A stretch of 64,000 nucleotides of DNA from Pseudonocardia endophytica (GCF_004339565.1 NZ_SMFZ01000001.1:496001-560000), one strand, 5' to 3'. Positions 1-8,633 are shown, counted from the first letter of the stretch. Notes: generated by a model not told the origin, from the sequence alone. A program made the numbers and translations.

Positions 1-1907
1 AGGAACCACCGCAGGTGGTCGCCCAGCGCGGCGTGGCTCAGCGCGACCGGCTTCGGCGTGCCGGTCGACCCCGACGTGTGGATCACGCAGGCGATCGCGT
101 CCGGGTGCGGCGCAGGCAGGTCCCCCTCCGCCGCGCCGGTCAGCGCGTCGACGACCAGATGGTCGTCGCCGATCACCGCCGCGTGCTCGTCGCGCACGGC
201 GCGGTCGGTCAGCACGAGCGCGGCGCCCGCGGACGCGAGCAGGCGCCCGACCCTGGCGGTCGGCAGGTCCGGGTTGACCTCGGTCACGGCGGCTCCCGAG
301 CGGAGCACGCCGAGCGTCGCGGCGACCGCGTCCGGGGAGCGTCGCAGCACGGTCGCGACGACGCTCTCGGTCCCGACGCCACGCGCCCGCAGCGCCGCGG
401 CGACGGCTCCGGCGGACGCCCACAGCTCGGCGTGGGTCCGGGTGCGCCCGCCCGCGGTGACGGCCGGGGCGTCCGGGACGCGAGCCACCTGCGCGGCGAT
501 CAGGTCCACGGCGGTCGGCCGGTCGGAGGGGGCGGCGTCCCGGCGGCGGGCGGTCGCGACGAGGACGGCGTCCGGGTCGGACACGATCGCGTCCACGTAG
601 GACACGGTCGCCTCGGCCAGCCCGGCGACCGTGCGGGCGTCGACCAGCTCGGCGAGGTGCTCGAACCGCAGCGTCCAGCGGGCGTCGCCGTCGTCGCGTG
701 CGATGAGCATCAGCGGGAAGTGCGAGATCCCGCTGCGGACCGGGAGGAACTCGGCGGGTACGCCGCCGAGCGACAGCGTGACGTCGGTGCTCTCGACCGT
801 CGCGCCGACCTCGACGCCGCCGCCTGCGCCGGTGCGGCCCGCCATGCGGATCTGCTCGGCGAAGTCGAGGTCGGCGTGCGCGAGCGCGCCGAGCAGGTCG
901 TCGGCGACGGCGCGCACGGCCTCCCTCCCGGTCGCATCGGCCGGGAGACGGCACGGGAACGCGAGCGTGTTGCCGAGGTAGGCGACGCAGTCGCGGGCGG
1001 CCTGCTGGTCGCGGCGCAGCACCGGCACGGCGACGACGAGCGGTCCCGGCGTGGACCGCAGCGCCGCCCGGAACGCGGTCAGCAGCACGGCGAACGGGCT
1101 CGCCCGCAGCCGGGCGGCGGCCTCGGCGAGTCCCGTGCCGACGGGCTCCGGCAGGGCGATCTCGTGGGCGGCGTTCGGTCCGGGCGGGGCGCCGTCGACG
1201 GCACCGGGCAGCGCCCGCATCCGCGCGTCCCGCAGCGCCTCCCGCCAGTACGCCCGCTGACGGTCGCGTTCGGTGCCGGACGGCGCGATCCGGGCCGCGA
1301 CGACGGCCGGATCGGGTCCGGGGGCGAGCGCGCGGCCCTCGTAGGCGGCGGCGAGGTCGTCGAAGAACGGCTGCCAGCAGCCGTCGTCCCACGCCAGGTG
1401 GTGGACGGCGAGCACGAAGCCGGTGACCTCGCCGTCGCGCTCCTGGACGACGACGCGCAGCGGGTGCTCGGCCGCGACGTCGATCGGGGTGCGTACGGCC
1501 CGCTCACCGGCGGCGACCAGGTCCTCCTCCGCCCCGGCGACCGTCACCGGACAGTGCGCCGGCAGGTCGGCCGTGGCGCGCAGGTCCCCGTCGTCGGTCG
1601 CCTGGACGCGCGTCCGCAGCGCCGGGTGCCTCGCGACGACCGCGTCCAGCGCCGCCCGGAAGCGCGCGACCGGCACGCCGGCGCCGACACGGGCCGCGAG
1701 CGCGACGTTCAGCGCGGCGCCGGTCGGGTCCGTCTCGTGCACCAGCCAGAGCCGTAGCTGCGCGGCCGTCGCCTCGCCCGTTCCCTCGCTCGTTCCCTCT
1801 GCCCCGGCAGGCGCGGCGGGATCGCCGGAGGCCAGCCGGGACCGCAGCGCCGCCAGCCGCTCGGAGCGTGCGGTCCGACCGGCCTCCGACCCGGTCACGG
1901 AGGTCAC
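1..1907 (-). CDS. Nonribosomal peptide synthetase, condensation then adenylation domain, cut by the left edge
   Basis: 635 residues are visible. A condensation domain fills roughly residues 40-440: it opens with AAQLRLWLVHETDP and carries the active-site motif HHLAWDD at 169-175, so the usual HHxxxDG has Asp in place of Gly. An adenylation domain follows, and its A3 loop TSGSTGTPKP lies just before the window edge, so specificity, carrier and release domains cannot be seen. The start is GTG at 1907, overlapping the stop of the hydroxylase gene by 4 bp (GTGA), so the two are translationally coupled. Starting with a condensation domain implies the donor acyl or aminoacyl group comes from another protein. 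With an iron box upstream and a siderophore-type transporter next door, a siderophore assembly role is the best inference; the product is unknown. Confidence 0.9.
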   Translation of the reverse strand, partial: MTSVTGSEAGRTARSERLAALRSRLASGDPAAPAGAEGTSEGTGEATAAQLRLWLVHETDPTGAALNVALAARVGAGVPVARFRAALDAVVARHPALRTRVQATDDGDLRATADLPAHCPVTVAGAEEDLVAAGERAVRTPIDVAAEHPLRVVVQERDGEVTGFVLAVHHLAWDDGCWQPFFDDLAAAYEGRALAPGPDPAVVAARIAPSGTERDRQRAYWREALRDARMRALPGAVDGAPPGPNAAHEIALPEPVGTGLAEAAARLRASPFAVLLTAFRAALRSTPGPLVVAVPVLRRDQQAARDCVAYLGNTLAFPCRLPADATGREAVRAVADDLLGALAHADLDFAEQIRMAGRTGAGGGVEVGATVESTDVTLSLGGVPAEFLPVRSGISHFPLMLIARDDGDARWTLRFEHLAELVDARTVAGLAEATVSYVDAIVSDPDAVLVATARRRDAAPSDRPTAVDLIAAQVARVPDAPAVTAGGRTRTHAELWASAGAVAAALRARGVGTESVVATVLRRSPDAVAATLGVLRSGAAVTEVNPDLPTARVGRLLASAGAALVLTDRAVRDEHAAVIGDDHLVVDALTGAAEGDLPAPHPDAIACVIHTSGSTGTPKPVALSHAALGDHLRWF

Positions 1908-2800
1908 CGCGCACCGTCCGCGGCGACCGCGTCCCAGGCGTTGAGCGTGAACCGCTCGCCCAGCGTCCGGGTGCCGATCATGAACTCGCGCAGCCGGGCC
2001 GACTTCTCGATCAGCGCCGGGTCCCCGCAGCGCTGCGCGAGCTCGTCGAGCAGGTCGTAGGTGCGGCCGGCCGGGATGTCGTAGACGAAGTGCAGCTTCG
2101 AGACGAGGAAGACCAGCTCCTTGAAGTTGCCCCGGTTCAGCGTCCCCGCGATGCGGTGCACCACGGACAGCGCCTCGTCGGTGAACGCGGCCCGCTCCGG
2201 TGTGCACGGCTCCAGGAACGGCCGGTGGAACGCCGTGTCCCGGAACACCTCCGACTCGTCGTACGGGCCGTCGAACGTGAAGTCGAGGCACAGCAGCTGG
2301 CGGCTGTCGAGCGAGAAGTTCACCGCCGAGTGGACCTGCGACGCGTCGAGGTACCAGATCTCGCCGGTTCGCATCGAGACCACACCGGACTCCTCGGAGT
2401 GGAACGCGCCGGGGTTGCCCTGCAGGCAGATCAGGATGCGGAAGTACAGCGACGAGTCCCGCTCGAGCTCGACGAAGTCGCGGTGCGGCACGACGATGCC
2501 GTCGACCAGGTTCCGGGTCCGGGCCATCGTGAGCCGGGAGGTGTCGAACACCCGCTCCACGAGCTCGGTCAGGTAGGCCGTGCGCTCGCCGTGCACGGTG
2601 ACCCGCGCCGGGCCGTCGACGTCGCGGAACAGACCGTCGTCCACGCTGCCGGTCGCGTTGCGCAGCTGGACGTTCTGCCAGATCCCGTTGCTGAACTCGT
2701 CGTAGTCCTCCGCGCCGCGCGGGACCGCGGCGAGATAGGCGAGATCGGCCGCGAGGCGGTCGGTGTCGAAATCGATCAGACCCAGCATGTGGGAACGCAC
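1904..2800 (-). CDS. Proline 3-hydroxylase-like Fe(II)/2-oxoglutarate dioxygenase
   Basis: 298 aa. From the opening MRSHMLG through EYDEFSNG-like (here EDYDEFSNGIW), MARTRNL, PHRDFVEL, MRTGEIWYLDA and VHSAVNFS, this closely follows Streptomyces L-proline cis-3-hydroxylase as I remember it. The iron ligands are His106, Asp108 and His157, and Arg167 should bind 2-oxoglutarate. The family hydroxylates free L-proline (or a related amino acid) at C3. Position directly upstream of, and overlapping, an NRPS suggests it makes a hydroxylated building block for that assembly line. The GTG start at 2800 is preferred over Met5 because family members begin MRSH. An iron box lies 51-64 bp upstream. Exact substrate (Pro, pipecolate or another residue) cannot be read from sequence. 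Confidence 0.9.
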   Translation of the reverse strand: MRSHMLGLIDFDTDRLAADLAYLAAVPRGAEDYDEFSNGIWQNVQLRNATGSVDDGLFRDVDGPARVTVHGERTAYLTELVERVFDTSRLTMARTRNLVDGIVVPHRDFVELERDSSLYFRILICLQGNPGAFHSEESGVVSMRTGEIWYLDASQVHSAVNFSLDSRQLLCLDFTFDGPYDESEVFRDTAFHRPFLEPCTPERAAFTDEALSVVHRIAGTLNRGNFKELVFLVSKLHFVYDIPAGRTYDLLDELAQRCGDPALIEKSARLREFMIGTRTLGERFTLNAWDAVAADGAR

Positions 2801-2850
2801 GGTCCTACCCCCAGTTGGTCGACACTTTGCGTTGTCAGTAGTTTATGAAC

Positions 2851-2864
2851 TTAGGCTTGCCTTA
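2851..2864 (-). promoter_or_regulatory. Probable DtxR/IdeR-type iron box before the hydroxylase-NRPS operon
   Basis: TTAGGCTTGCCTTA is a near-perfect inverted repeat (TTAGGC / GCCTTA) and matches 11 of 14 bases in the last 14 of the actinobacterial iron-box consensus TTAGGTTAGGCTAACCTAA. It lies between the end of the ABC gene and the GTG at 2800, so it can only serve the leftward hydroxylase-NRPS transcript. Iron-loaded DtxR/IdeR binding here would repress in iron sufficiency. The outer 5 bases match poorly. Confidence 0.65.
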
Positions 2865-2901
2865 TCTGACGGGCAAGGTCGTCGTGACATTGCTCCTACG
2901 G

Positions 2902-4674
2902 CTACCGGTCGCCCGGTGGTCCGACCCCGACCAGCGACCAGTCCGCGGCGGCCCGCCTGCTCCGGACGAACCGGCGGTACACGCCGGGGCGGCCCACGAG
3001 CTCGTCGTGGTCGCCGACGTCGACGACCCGGCCGCCGTCGACGACCACGATGCGGTCCGCCGAGCGCACCGTCTGCAACCGGTGCGCCACGACGATCACC
3101 ACCCGGTCGCGGGCCAGCTCGGTGACCGCCTCGCCGACCAGTTGCTCGTTCGTCGGGTCCAACGAGGACGTGACCTCGTCGAGCAGCACGACGGGGCTGT
3201 CGCGCAACAGCGCCCGCGCGATCGCGACGCGTTGGCGCTCGCCCCGCGAGAGCGTCCCGCCGCCCTCTCCGACCGGGGTCTCCCAGCCCTGCGGCAGGCG
3301 TTCCACGATCTCGTCCACCCGCGACGCCGCGGCGACCCGGTCGAGCCCCGCGGCCGCCACGGCGTCCGTCGCGCCCATCCGGACGTTGTCCTCCAGCGTG
3401 CCTGCGAACAGGTACGGGTCCTGGTCCACGACCGACACCAGCCGCAGTACGGCCGCCGTCCCGAGGTCGCGCAGGTCGGTGCCGCCGATCCGGACCGAGC
3501 CGGACCACGGGTCGTCGCCGCGGGCGACGAGGCGCAGCAGCGTGGACTTCCCGGCGCCGGACGGGCCGACCACCGCCGTCGGGGACCCGGGCTCAGCGGT
3601 GAACGAGAAGCCGTGCAGCACCGGCCGTCCGGGCTCGTAGCCGTATCCGACGTCGCGCAGCTCGACCCGGATCCGTCCGGGTTCGGCGAGCGCGGACGGG
3701 TCGTCCGGTTCGGGCAGCGTGGGTGTCGCGAGGAACCGCTCGACCCGTCGCACGCCGACGGCCGCCATCCGCAGGCCCGCGGCGACGTCGGCGACCGCGG
3801 TGAGCGGTTCGGAGAACCGCACGGCCAGCACCAGCAGCCCGACCAGCACGCCGGCGTCGACGGACCCGCCGACGGCCAGCAGCGCGCCGACCGCGAGCGT
3901 CGCGGCCAGCACCGCCTGGATCGCGACCACCAGCGGGATCGACGCGCCCGCCGCGCCGAGCACGACGCCGCGCATCGCGGTCCGCTGCCCGGCCAGGGCG
4001 TCGGCCAGCGGGCGGTGGACGGACCCGCCGTGCGCGCCGGTCCCGGCGAACGCCCGTAGCACCGGCTGCTGGTCGGCGAACTCGAGCACCCGCCCGGTGG
4101 TCCGCGTCGTGGCCTCCGCGTAGACGCGCTCGTCGCGCTCGACGATCCGCTGGTGCACGCGGTAGCCGAGCGCGAACAGCGGCGCGCCGGCGATCAGCAC
4201 GAGCCCGAGCCGCCAGTCGAGCGCCAGTGCGATCAGCGCGACCGTCGCGGGCGTGACGAACGCGGACACGACGGGTCCGAGCAGGTGCACCGGGGCGTTC
4301 GCGACGTCCAGCGCGGTCTTCGTGGTCAGCGTCGCGACCTCGGCCGGACGGGCCGGGCCGAACCAGCCGCCGGGCAGCGTCACGAGCTTGGCGCCGACCG
4401 CGTCGTGCACGCGGGTGAGCAGCGCCGTGGACACCTCGCGGGCCCGCGCGTGCTCGACGGTGACGACGACGTGGTGCGCCCCTGCGGCGACGGCGAGCGC
4501 GAGCAGCCACCACGCGGCCGTCCCGAGCTGTCCCCGCAGCAGGGCCGCGAGCAGGCCGATCAGCGCGCCGCCGACGACGCCGTGCAGGACGGCCGCGACG
4601 ACGAGCCCGGCCGTCAGACGGTCCAGGCGCCGCCGGTCGGCGGCGTCCAGCAGCCTGCGGAGGTCGGTGATCAC
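2902..4674 (-). CDS. ABC transporter, fused membrane and ATPase domains (IrtB-like half)
   Basis: 590 aa. An N-terminal six-helix type IV (exporter-fold) membrane domain covers about residues 1-310 and an ATPase domain follows: Walker A GPSGAGKST near 373, Q-loop VVDQDPYLF, signature LSRGERQR, Walker B VVLLDEVTSS, H-loop VAHRL. The start is taken as GTG at 4674, overlapping the stop of the preceding ABC gene by 4 bp (GTGA); an upstream in-frame start would add 15 Arg-rich residues inside that gene. With its partner it forms a heterodimer resembling mycobacterial IrtAB or Yersinia YbtPQ, which use an exporter fold to import ferric siderophores. Direction of transport is inferred from the neighbouring binding protein. 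Confidence 0.87.
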   Translation of the reverse strand: MITDLRRLLDAADRRRLDRLTAGLVVAAVLHGVVGGALIGLLAALLRGQLGTAAWWLLALAVAAGAHHVVVTVEHARAREVSTALLTRVHDAVGAKLVTLPGGWFGPARPAEVATLTTKTALDVANAPVHLLGPVVSAFVTPATVALIALALDWRLGLVLIAGAPLFALGYRVHQRIVERDERVYAEATTRTTGRVLEFADQQPVLRAFAGTGAHGGSVHRPLADALAGQRTAMRGVVLGAAGASIPLVVAIQAVLAATLAVGALLAVGGSVDAGVLVGLLVLAVRFSEPLTAVADVAAGLRMAAVGVRRVERFLATPTLPEPDDPSALAEPGRIRVELRDVGYGYEPGRPVLHGFSFTAEPGSPTAVVGPSGAGKSTLLRLVARGDDPWSGSVRIGGTDLRDLGTAAVLRLVSVVDQDPYLFAGTLEDNVRMGATDAVAAAGLDRVAAASRVDEIVERLPQGWETPVGEGGGTLSRGERQRVAIARALLRDSPVVLLDEVTSSLDPTNEQLVGEAVTELARDRVVIVVAHRLQTVRSADRIVVVDGGRVVDVGDHDELVGRPGVYRRFVRSRRAAADWSLVGVGPPGDR

Positions 4675-6407
4675 GACGGCCTCCCCGCGTCGACGGTGTC
4701 CCGCGTGTCGGCGGCCCACAGCGCCGGGTAGAGATCGCCCGTGTCGAGCAGCTCGTCGTGCGTGCCGGACTCGACGACGCGCCCGTCGTCGAGCACGACG
4801 ATCCGGTCGGCGCCGATGACGGTGTGCAGCCGGTGGGCGATCACCAGGACCGTGCGGCCCGCCACGAGCGTGCGCAGCGCCTCGCCGATCTCCGCCTCGT
4901 TCTCCAGGTCGGTCGCCGAGGTCGCCTCGTCGAGCACGAGCACCGGCCGGTCGGCCAGCAGCGCCCTGGCGATCGTGACCCGCTGGCGTTCGCCGCCGGA
5001 CAGCGTCGCGTCCTCGCCGATCACGGAGTCCGTCCCGCGCGGGAGCGCGTCCACCACGTCCAGTACCCGCGCCGCGACGAGCGCGGACCGGACGTCGTCA
5101 TCGGTCGCCGACGGGCGGCCCAGCGCGACGTTGTCCCGCACCGACATGCCGATCAGGCCGGTGTCCTGGAAGACGAACGCGACCTGCCCGTAGAGGGTCG
5201 CCCGGTCCATCGCGCGCAGGTCGGTGCCGCCGATCGTGACCGCGCCGCGCACCGGGTCGTCGAAGCGGGCCAGCAGCCTCGCGAGCGTCGACTTCCCGGC
5301 CCCGGACGGCCCGACGAGTGCGGTCACCGAGCCCGGCTCCAGCGTCAGGGAGACCGCGCGCAACGCGGTGTGCTCGCCGTGGTCGACGCCGACCCCGTCG
5401 AACACGACACGGGAGCCGTCCGGCCGCGCGCCGTCGTCGGGTACCGGCAGTTCCGGCTCGCCGAGCACCGCGGCGATCCGCCCGGCCGCACCCCGCGCGG
5501 CCAGCAGGCTCTGCCAGCCGAAGCCGACGGCCAGCACCGGGGTCGGGATGGCGAGGCCGAGGACCACGAACGGGAGCACGTCGGCGCCGCCCGCGAGCCA
5601 CCCGGACGCGACGAGCGCGGTCCCGGCCCCGGCCGTCACCACGATCACCGTCACCGGCGACGTGGCCAGCTCCAGTGCGGCGGACGCCCGCGAGGTGGCC
5701 CGACCCCACTCCCGGTGCGCCGCACCGAACCGTCGGGTCGCGGTCCGGTAGGTCGGGTACCCGCCGTCCGGGTGCGCGGCGCGGACCTCGCGGATGCCCC
5801 GCACGAACTCGACGACGACGGCGTCCAGCGCCGTCATCGCACCGCCGAACTCGACCAGCCGCTCACCGGTCCCCCGGGACGCGGCGCGCATCGCGAGCGC
5901 CCCGGCGACCGCGGGAAGCACGGTCACGACCGTCATCAGCGGGTCCTCGGTGAGCAGCCAGGCCACGACCGTGACCGGGACGACGACGGCCGTGGTCACC
6001 TCGTGCACGGCGTGACCGACGAGGTGGTGCAGGGCGCCGACGTCGTCCTGGACGGCGGCCTTGACCCGCGCCGAGTTGGCCGTGCCGAACCAGGACAGCG
6101 GGACCCGCCCCAGCCGGTCGACCACCCGTCGTCGCAGATCGGCGCCGAGGCGGACGTCGGCGAGATGGGCCACGAGCGACGAGACGGGCACCAGCACGGC
6201 CCGCGCGACGAGCGCCGCGACCGCGACCAGCACCGGCGTCCACAGCGCTGCGGGATCGACCGGGCCGTCGACCACGACGGCCCGTCCCGCCTCGACGACC
6301 GCGACCAGTGGCACGACACCCAGCACGGCCGCGATCCCGGACAGCGCCACCACCGCCGCGATCGGCCACCGGACCGGGCGCAGCAGCGCCCCGAGCGTCC
6401 CTGTCAC
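4671..6407 (-). CDS. ABC transporter, fused membrane and ATPase domains (partner half)
   Basis: 578 aa. The membrane domain (about 1-310) has hydrophobic segments near 15-35, 55-80, 130-175 and 245-290. The ATPase domain has Walker A GPSGAGKST near 370, Q-loop VFQDTGLIG, signature LSGGERQR, Walker B VLVLDEATS and H-loop VIAHRL; all catalytic elements are intact. GTG start at 6407 lies 7 bp after the binding-protein stop. It is coupled by a 4-bp overlap to the second half-transporter, so the two are made together. No substrate-binding FAD/SIP-like extension as in mycobacterial IrtA is present, so iron reduction would need another protein. Siderophore transport is inferred from context; an export role for the peptide is the alternative. 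Confidence 0.87.
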   Translation of the reverse strand: MTGTLGALLRPVRWPIAAVVALSGIAAVLGVVPLVAVVEAGRAVVVDGPVDPAALWTPVLVAVAALVARAVLVPVSSLVAHLADVRLGADLRRRVVDRLGRVPLSWFGTANSARVKAAVQDDVGALHHLVGHAVHEVTTAVVVPVTVVAWLLTEDPLMTVVTVLPAVAGALAMRAASRGTGERLVEFGGAMTALDAVVVEFVRGIREVRAAHPDGGYPTYRTATRRFGAAHREWGRATSRASAALELATSPVTVIVVTAGAGTALVASGWLAGGADVLPFVVLGLAIPTPVLAVGFGWQSLLAARGAAGRIAAVLGEPELPVPDDGARPDGSRVVFDGVGVDHGEHTALRAVSLTLEPGSVTALVGPSGAGKSTLARLLARFDDPVRGAVTIGGTDLRAMDRATLYGQVAFVFQDTGLIGMSVRDNVALGRPSATDDDVRSALVAARVLDVVDALPRGTDSVIGEDATLSGGERQRVTIARALLADRPVLVLDEATSATDLENEAEIGEALRTLVAGRTVLVIAHRLHTVIGADRIVVLDDGRVVESGTHDELLDTGDLYPALWAADTRDTVDAGRPS

Positions 6408-6414
6408 GGCCGGC

Positions 6415-7392
6415 TCACGCCGCGGACTCCGCCGTGAACTCGCGCCACAGCTGCGGCACCGCGGCTGCGTCGCTCAGCGTGCCCTGCCCGGTGGCCAGCG
6501 TGCGCAGGTCGCCAGCCGAGACGAAGAACGCGAACGGCGTGGTCCCGAACCAGGCCTCGGCCAGCGGCCGGGAGGCTTTCGGGGCGAACGCCTTCGCGGT
6601 CGGGATGGCGAGCAGCGCGTCGGCGTCGTAGAACGTCCCCGCCGGGACGACGACCAGGTCACCGCCGTGCTCGGAGAGCTGCTCGGCGGACAGGACGATC
6701 GAGTAGCCCTCGACGGTCTGCTGCTGCGGAGCCGGCCGCGTGAAGCCCGCCTCGCGGATCAGTGCGGAGATCGGCGCGTTCTGCGGCATCGTGAAGTTGT
6801 TGGTGCCGAACGAGTTGCCCAGCAACGAGAGCGTCCGGCCGTTCGAGGCGCCGGCGGCCTGCCGCAGCCGCGCCTCGACCGCGGTCACCTGGCGGGCGGC
6901 GTTCTCCGGGTTGCCCAGCAGCTCGCCGACCTTCGTGGTCATCTGCCGCCACTCGCCGGACACCGGCAGCACGATCGTCGGCGCGACCTTCGACACGTCG
7001 GCGTACGACGTGCCGATGGCGCCCTGCGCGCCGGTCCCGATCACCAGGTCCGGTGCGCGGCGGACCAGCTCCTCGGTCGGCGGCAGCTCGGCGACCTGGA
7101 CCGGGGCGAGCTCGACGCCCGCCTCGCGCAGGACGGCCTGGGCTCCCTCGTCGCCCGCCGATGTGTAGACGACGCGCGGCGTGATCCCGTGCGACAGGGC
7201 CGCCAGGCCGGCCAGCTCGTCCACCGCGACGACGTTCTGCGGCCGGGTCGGCACCTCGACCGAGCCGAGCTCGTGCGTGACCGGTCGCGTCCCGGCCGCG
7301 GCCTGCGGATCGGCGGTCCCCCCGCCGCCGCACCCCGCGACGAGCATCGCACCCACGACCGCCAGCGCGGCCGGCCACCACCGTCGAGACAC
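6415..7392 (-). CDS. Siderophore-binding lipoprotein (FecB/FepB-type)
   Basis: 325 aa. It begins MSRRWWPAALAVVGAML followed by lipobox LVAGC, so it should be a lipid-anchored extracytoplasmic protein. After a Gly/Ala linker, the body has the class III binding-protein pattern: a first lobe starting at PTRPQNVVAVDE, the segment APDLVIG, then a long helix and a second lobe. This family captures ferric siderophores for ABC import. It is the first gene of the leftward transport operon, with an iron box 60 bp upstream of its start, and no FecCD-type permease is encoded beside it; instead two exporter-fold ABC proteins follow after 7 bp. The likely ligand is the ferric form of the product made by the adjacent NRPS. 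Confidence 0.88.
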   Translation of the reverse strand: MSRRWWPAALAVVGAMLVAGCGGGGTADPQAAAGTRPVTHELGSVEVPTRPQNVVAVDELAGLAALSHGITPRVVYTSAGDEGAQAVLREAGVELAPVQVAELPPTEELVRRAPDLVIGTGAQGAIGTSYADVSKVAPTIVLPVSGEWRQMTTKVGELLGNPENAARQVTAVEARLRQAAGASNGRTLSLLGNSFGTNNFTMPQNAPISALIREAGFTRPAPQQQTVEGYSIVLSAEQLSEHGGDLVVVPAGTFYDADALLAIPTAKAFAPKASRPLAEAWFGTTPFAFFVSAGDLRTLATGQGTLSDAAAVPQLWREFTAESAA

Positions 7393-7452
7393 CCGGACCT
7401 CCCCCCATGTCCGGTCCGCCGTGGACCGGACGTTTCGTCCGGTGCGTGATGA

Positions 7453-7466
7453 TTAGGCTTACCTTG
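7453..7466 (-). promoter_or_regulatory. Probable DtxR/IdeR-type iron box before the siderophore transport operon
   Basis: TTAGGCTTACCTTG matches 12 of 14 bases of the inner-right part of the iron-box consensus (TTAGGCTAACCTAA). It sits in the 120-bp divergent spacer between the lipoprotein start (7392) and the TetR start (7513), so it could regulate either direction; the transport operon is the expected target. It shares TTAGGCTT and the CCTT half with the box at 2851. Confidence 0.7.
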
Positions 7467-7512
7467 CTCTGAAGTCAATACCCCTGACATGAGCGTCGCC
7501 TAGACTTCGGCC

Positions 7513-8268
7513 GTGACTCCGGACACGGACCGCACCGCCCGCCCGGTCGGTGGACGAGGACTGCGCAAGCGCCCTCGGCAACGGGCGGGCCGACCCGTCC
7601 TCGACCCCGATGTCGTTGCGGAGCAAGCACTGGCGCTGCTCACCGGGTCCGGGATCGAGACCGTGACGATGGCCCGCGTGGCCCGCGAGCTCGGCGTCAC
7701 CGTCCGGGCGATCTACCACTGGGTCCCGTCCCGCGCGGCGCTGCTGGAGGCGGCGACGCTGCGGGCCCAGGAGTCACTCCCGGTACCCGCCCGCACCGGC
7801 GACTGGCGGGCCGACCTGCGCCGCTACCGCGACGCGATGTTCGAGTGGCTCGACACCCATCCCGGTGTGCTCGACGTGCAGCTCGTCGAAGGCATCGCCG
7901 CCGTCGGACCGCGGGTGCTGACGGCCCACGAGGAGGGCCTCGCCCTGTTCGCGGACATCGGGTTCGCGCCGCGCCGGGCCCGCCTGCTCTACGCCGAGTA
8001 CGCGAACTGGGTCGCCGCCACGTACCACTTCCACATCCGCCCCCACCGGCGCACGGCGGGCGGGCCGGACGTCTTCGAGCAGGTCGTGACGGACACCCAC
8101 GCCGCCGCACGACCGGATGCCCAGCCCCTCACCGCGGCGGCCGGCGTGATGACACTCGACGACCGCGTCGAGTCCGGATTCGAGTGGCTGCTCGACAGCA
8201 TCGAGGCGACCCTGTCCAGACCCGACCCCGACGCCGCCGACGTCCGAGCACACGACGCTCGGCCGTAG
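7513..8268 (+). CDS. TetR-family transcriptional regulator
   Basis: 251 aa with GTG start. After an Arg-rich tail of about 30 residues, a TetR-type helix-turn-helix occupies roughly 33-78 (MARVARELGVTVRAIYHW is the recognition region). The C-terminal two thirds are helical and have TetR-type ligand-binding character (FEWLDTHPG, YANWVAATYHF, GFEWLLDSIEA). It diverges from the siderophore transport operon with an iron box between them, so it may be a ligand-responsive regulator of that operon or of itself. Ligand unknown. Confidence 0.85.
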   Translation: MTPDTDRTARPVGGRGLRKRPRQRAGRPVLDPDVVAEQALALLTGSGIETVTMARVARELGVTVRAIYHWVPSRAALLEAATLRAQESLPVPARTGDWRADLRRYRDAMFEWLDTHPGVLDVQLVEGIAAVGPRVLTAHEEGLALFADIGFAPRRARLLYAEYANWVAATYHFHIRPHRRTAGGPDVFEQVVTDTHAAARPDAQPLTAAAGVMTLDDRVESGFEWLLDSIEATLSRPDPDAADVRAHDARP

Positions 8269-8432
8269 AGCCTCCGGGCGATGTCGCGCAGCAAGATCAC
8301 CGGCTCAAGCGTCGACGACGAGCCGGCGAGCGACCGCTCGCTAATGTCCGGCGCCCACCTGGCGAGAAGGCACACTCGTCGCGATGCGCTCCGCGCCAGA
8401 GCTCGACGGCAGGGCCGACATCGATCGCACCA

Positions 8433-8633
8433 TCACAGTGTGTAAACGTGGGTGGCGGCCATCCCATCAGGGTGCTGCTGCAGCTGGAAGCGGACACGTT
8501 CACCTTCGCGCAGGCTCTGACCGCCGCCACCATCGATGTCTCCGCGGCTGACGGTGACGGTGGTGCCGTCGTCCATGGCGATCTTGCCCACGCCAGCCTG
8601 AGCGTTGAAGCTGGTCACGGTTCCGGTGTGCAT
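8433..8633 (-). CDS. Cold-shock-domain-like small protein with degenerate RNA-binding motifs
   Basis: 66 aa. The layout is that of a CspA-type OB fold: GTVTSFNAQAGVGKIAMDDG, then VSRGDIDGGG, then LREGERVRFQLQQ. In canonical cold-shock proteins the first strand reads GTVKWFNxxKGFGFI with aromatic residues that stack on nucleic acid. Here the Trp is Ser, and the GFGFI part is GVGKI, so most stacking aromatics are missing. The fold is therefore recognisable but single-stranded nucleic-acid binding is uncertain. No strong ribosome binding site precedes the ATG. It is converging on the TetR gene and has no operon partner. Confidence 0.6.
   Translation of the reverse strand: MHTGTVTSFNAQAGVGKIAMDDGTTVTVSRGDIDGGGGQSLREGERVRFQLQQHPDGMAATHVYTL

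Noticed and set aside
15..1757. A 580-codon open frame on the plus strand
   Set aside because: It is antisense to a clear condensation-adenylation protein; its translation is Arg/Gly/Asp-rich without domains, as expected from high-GC shadow frames.
2804..2809. GGGTAG on the minus strand before the hydroxylase GTG
   Set aside because: Only 3-4 nt from the start and without a GNNT element at proper spacing; likely acts as a purine-rich ribosome binding region.
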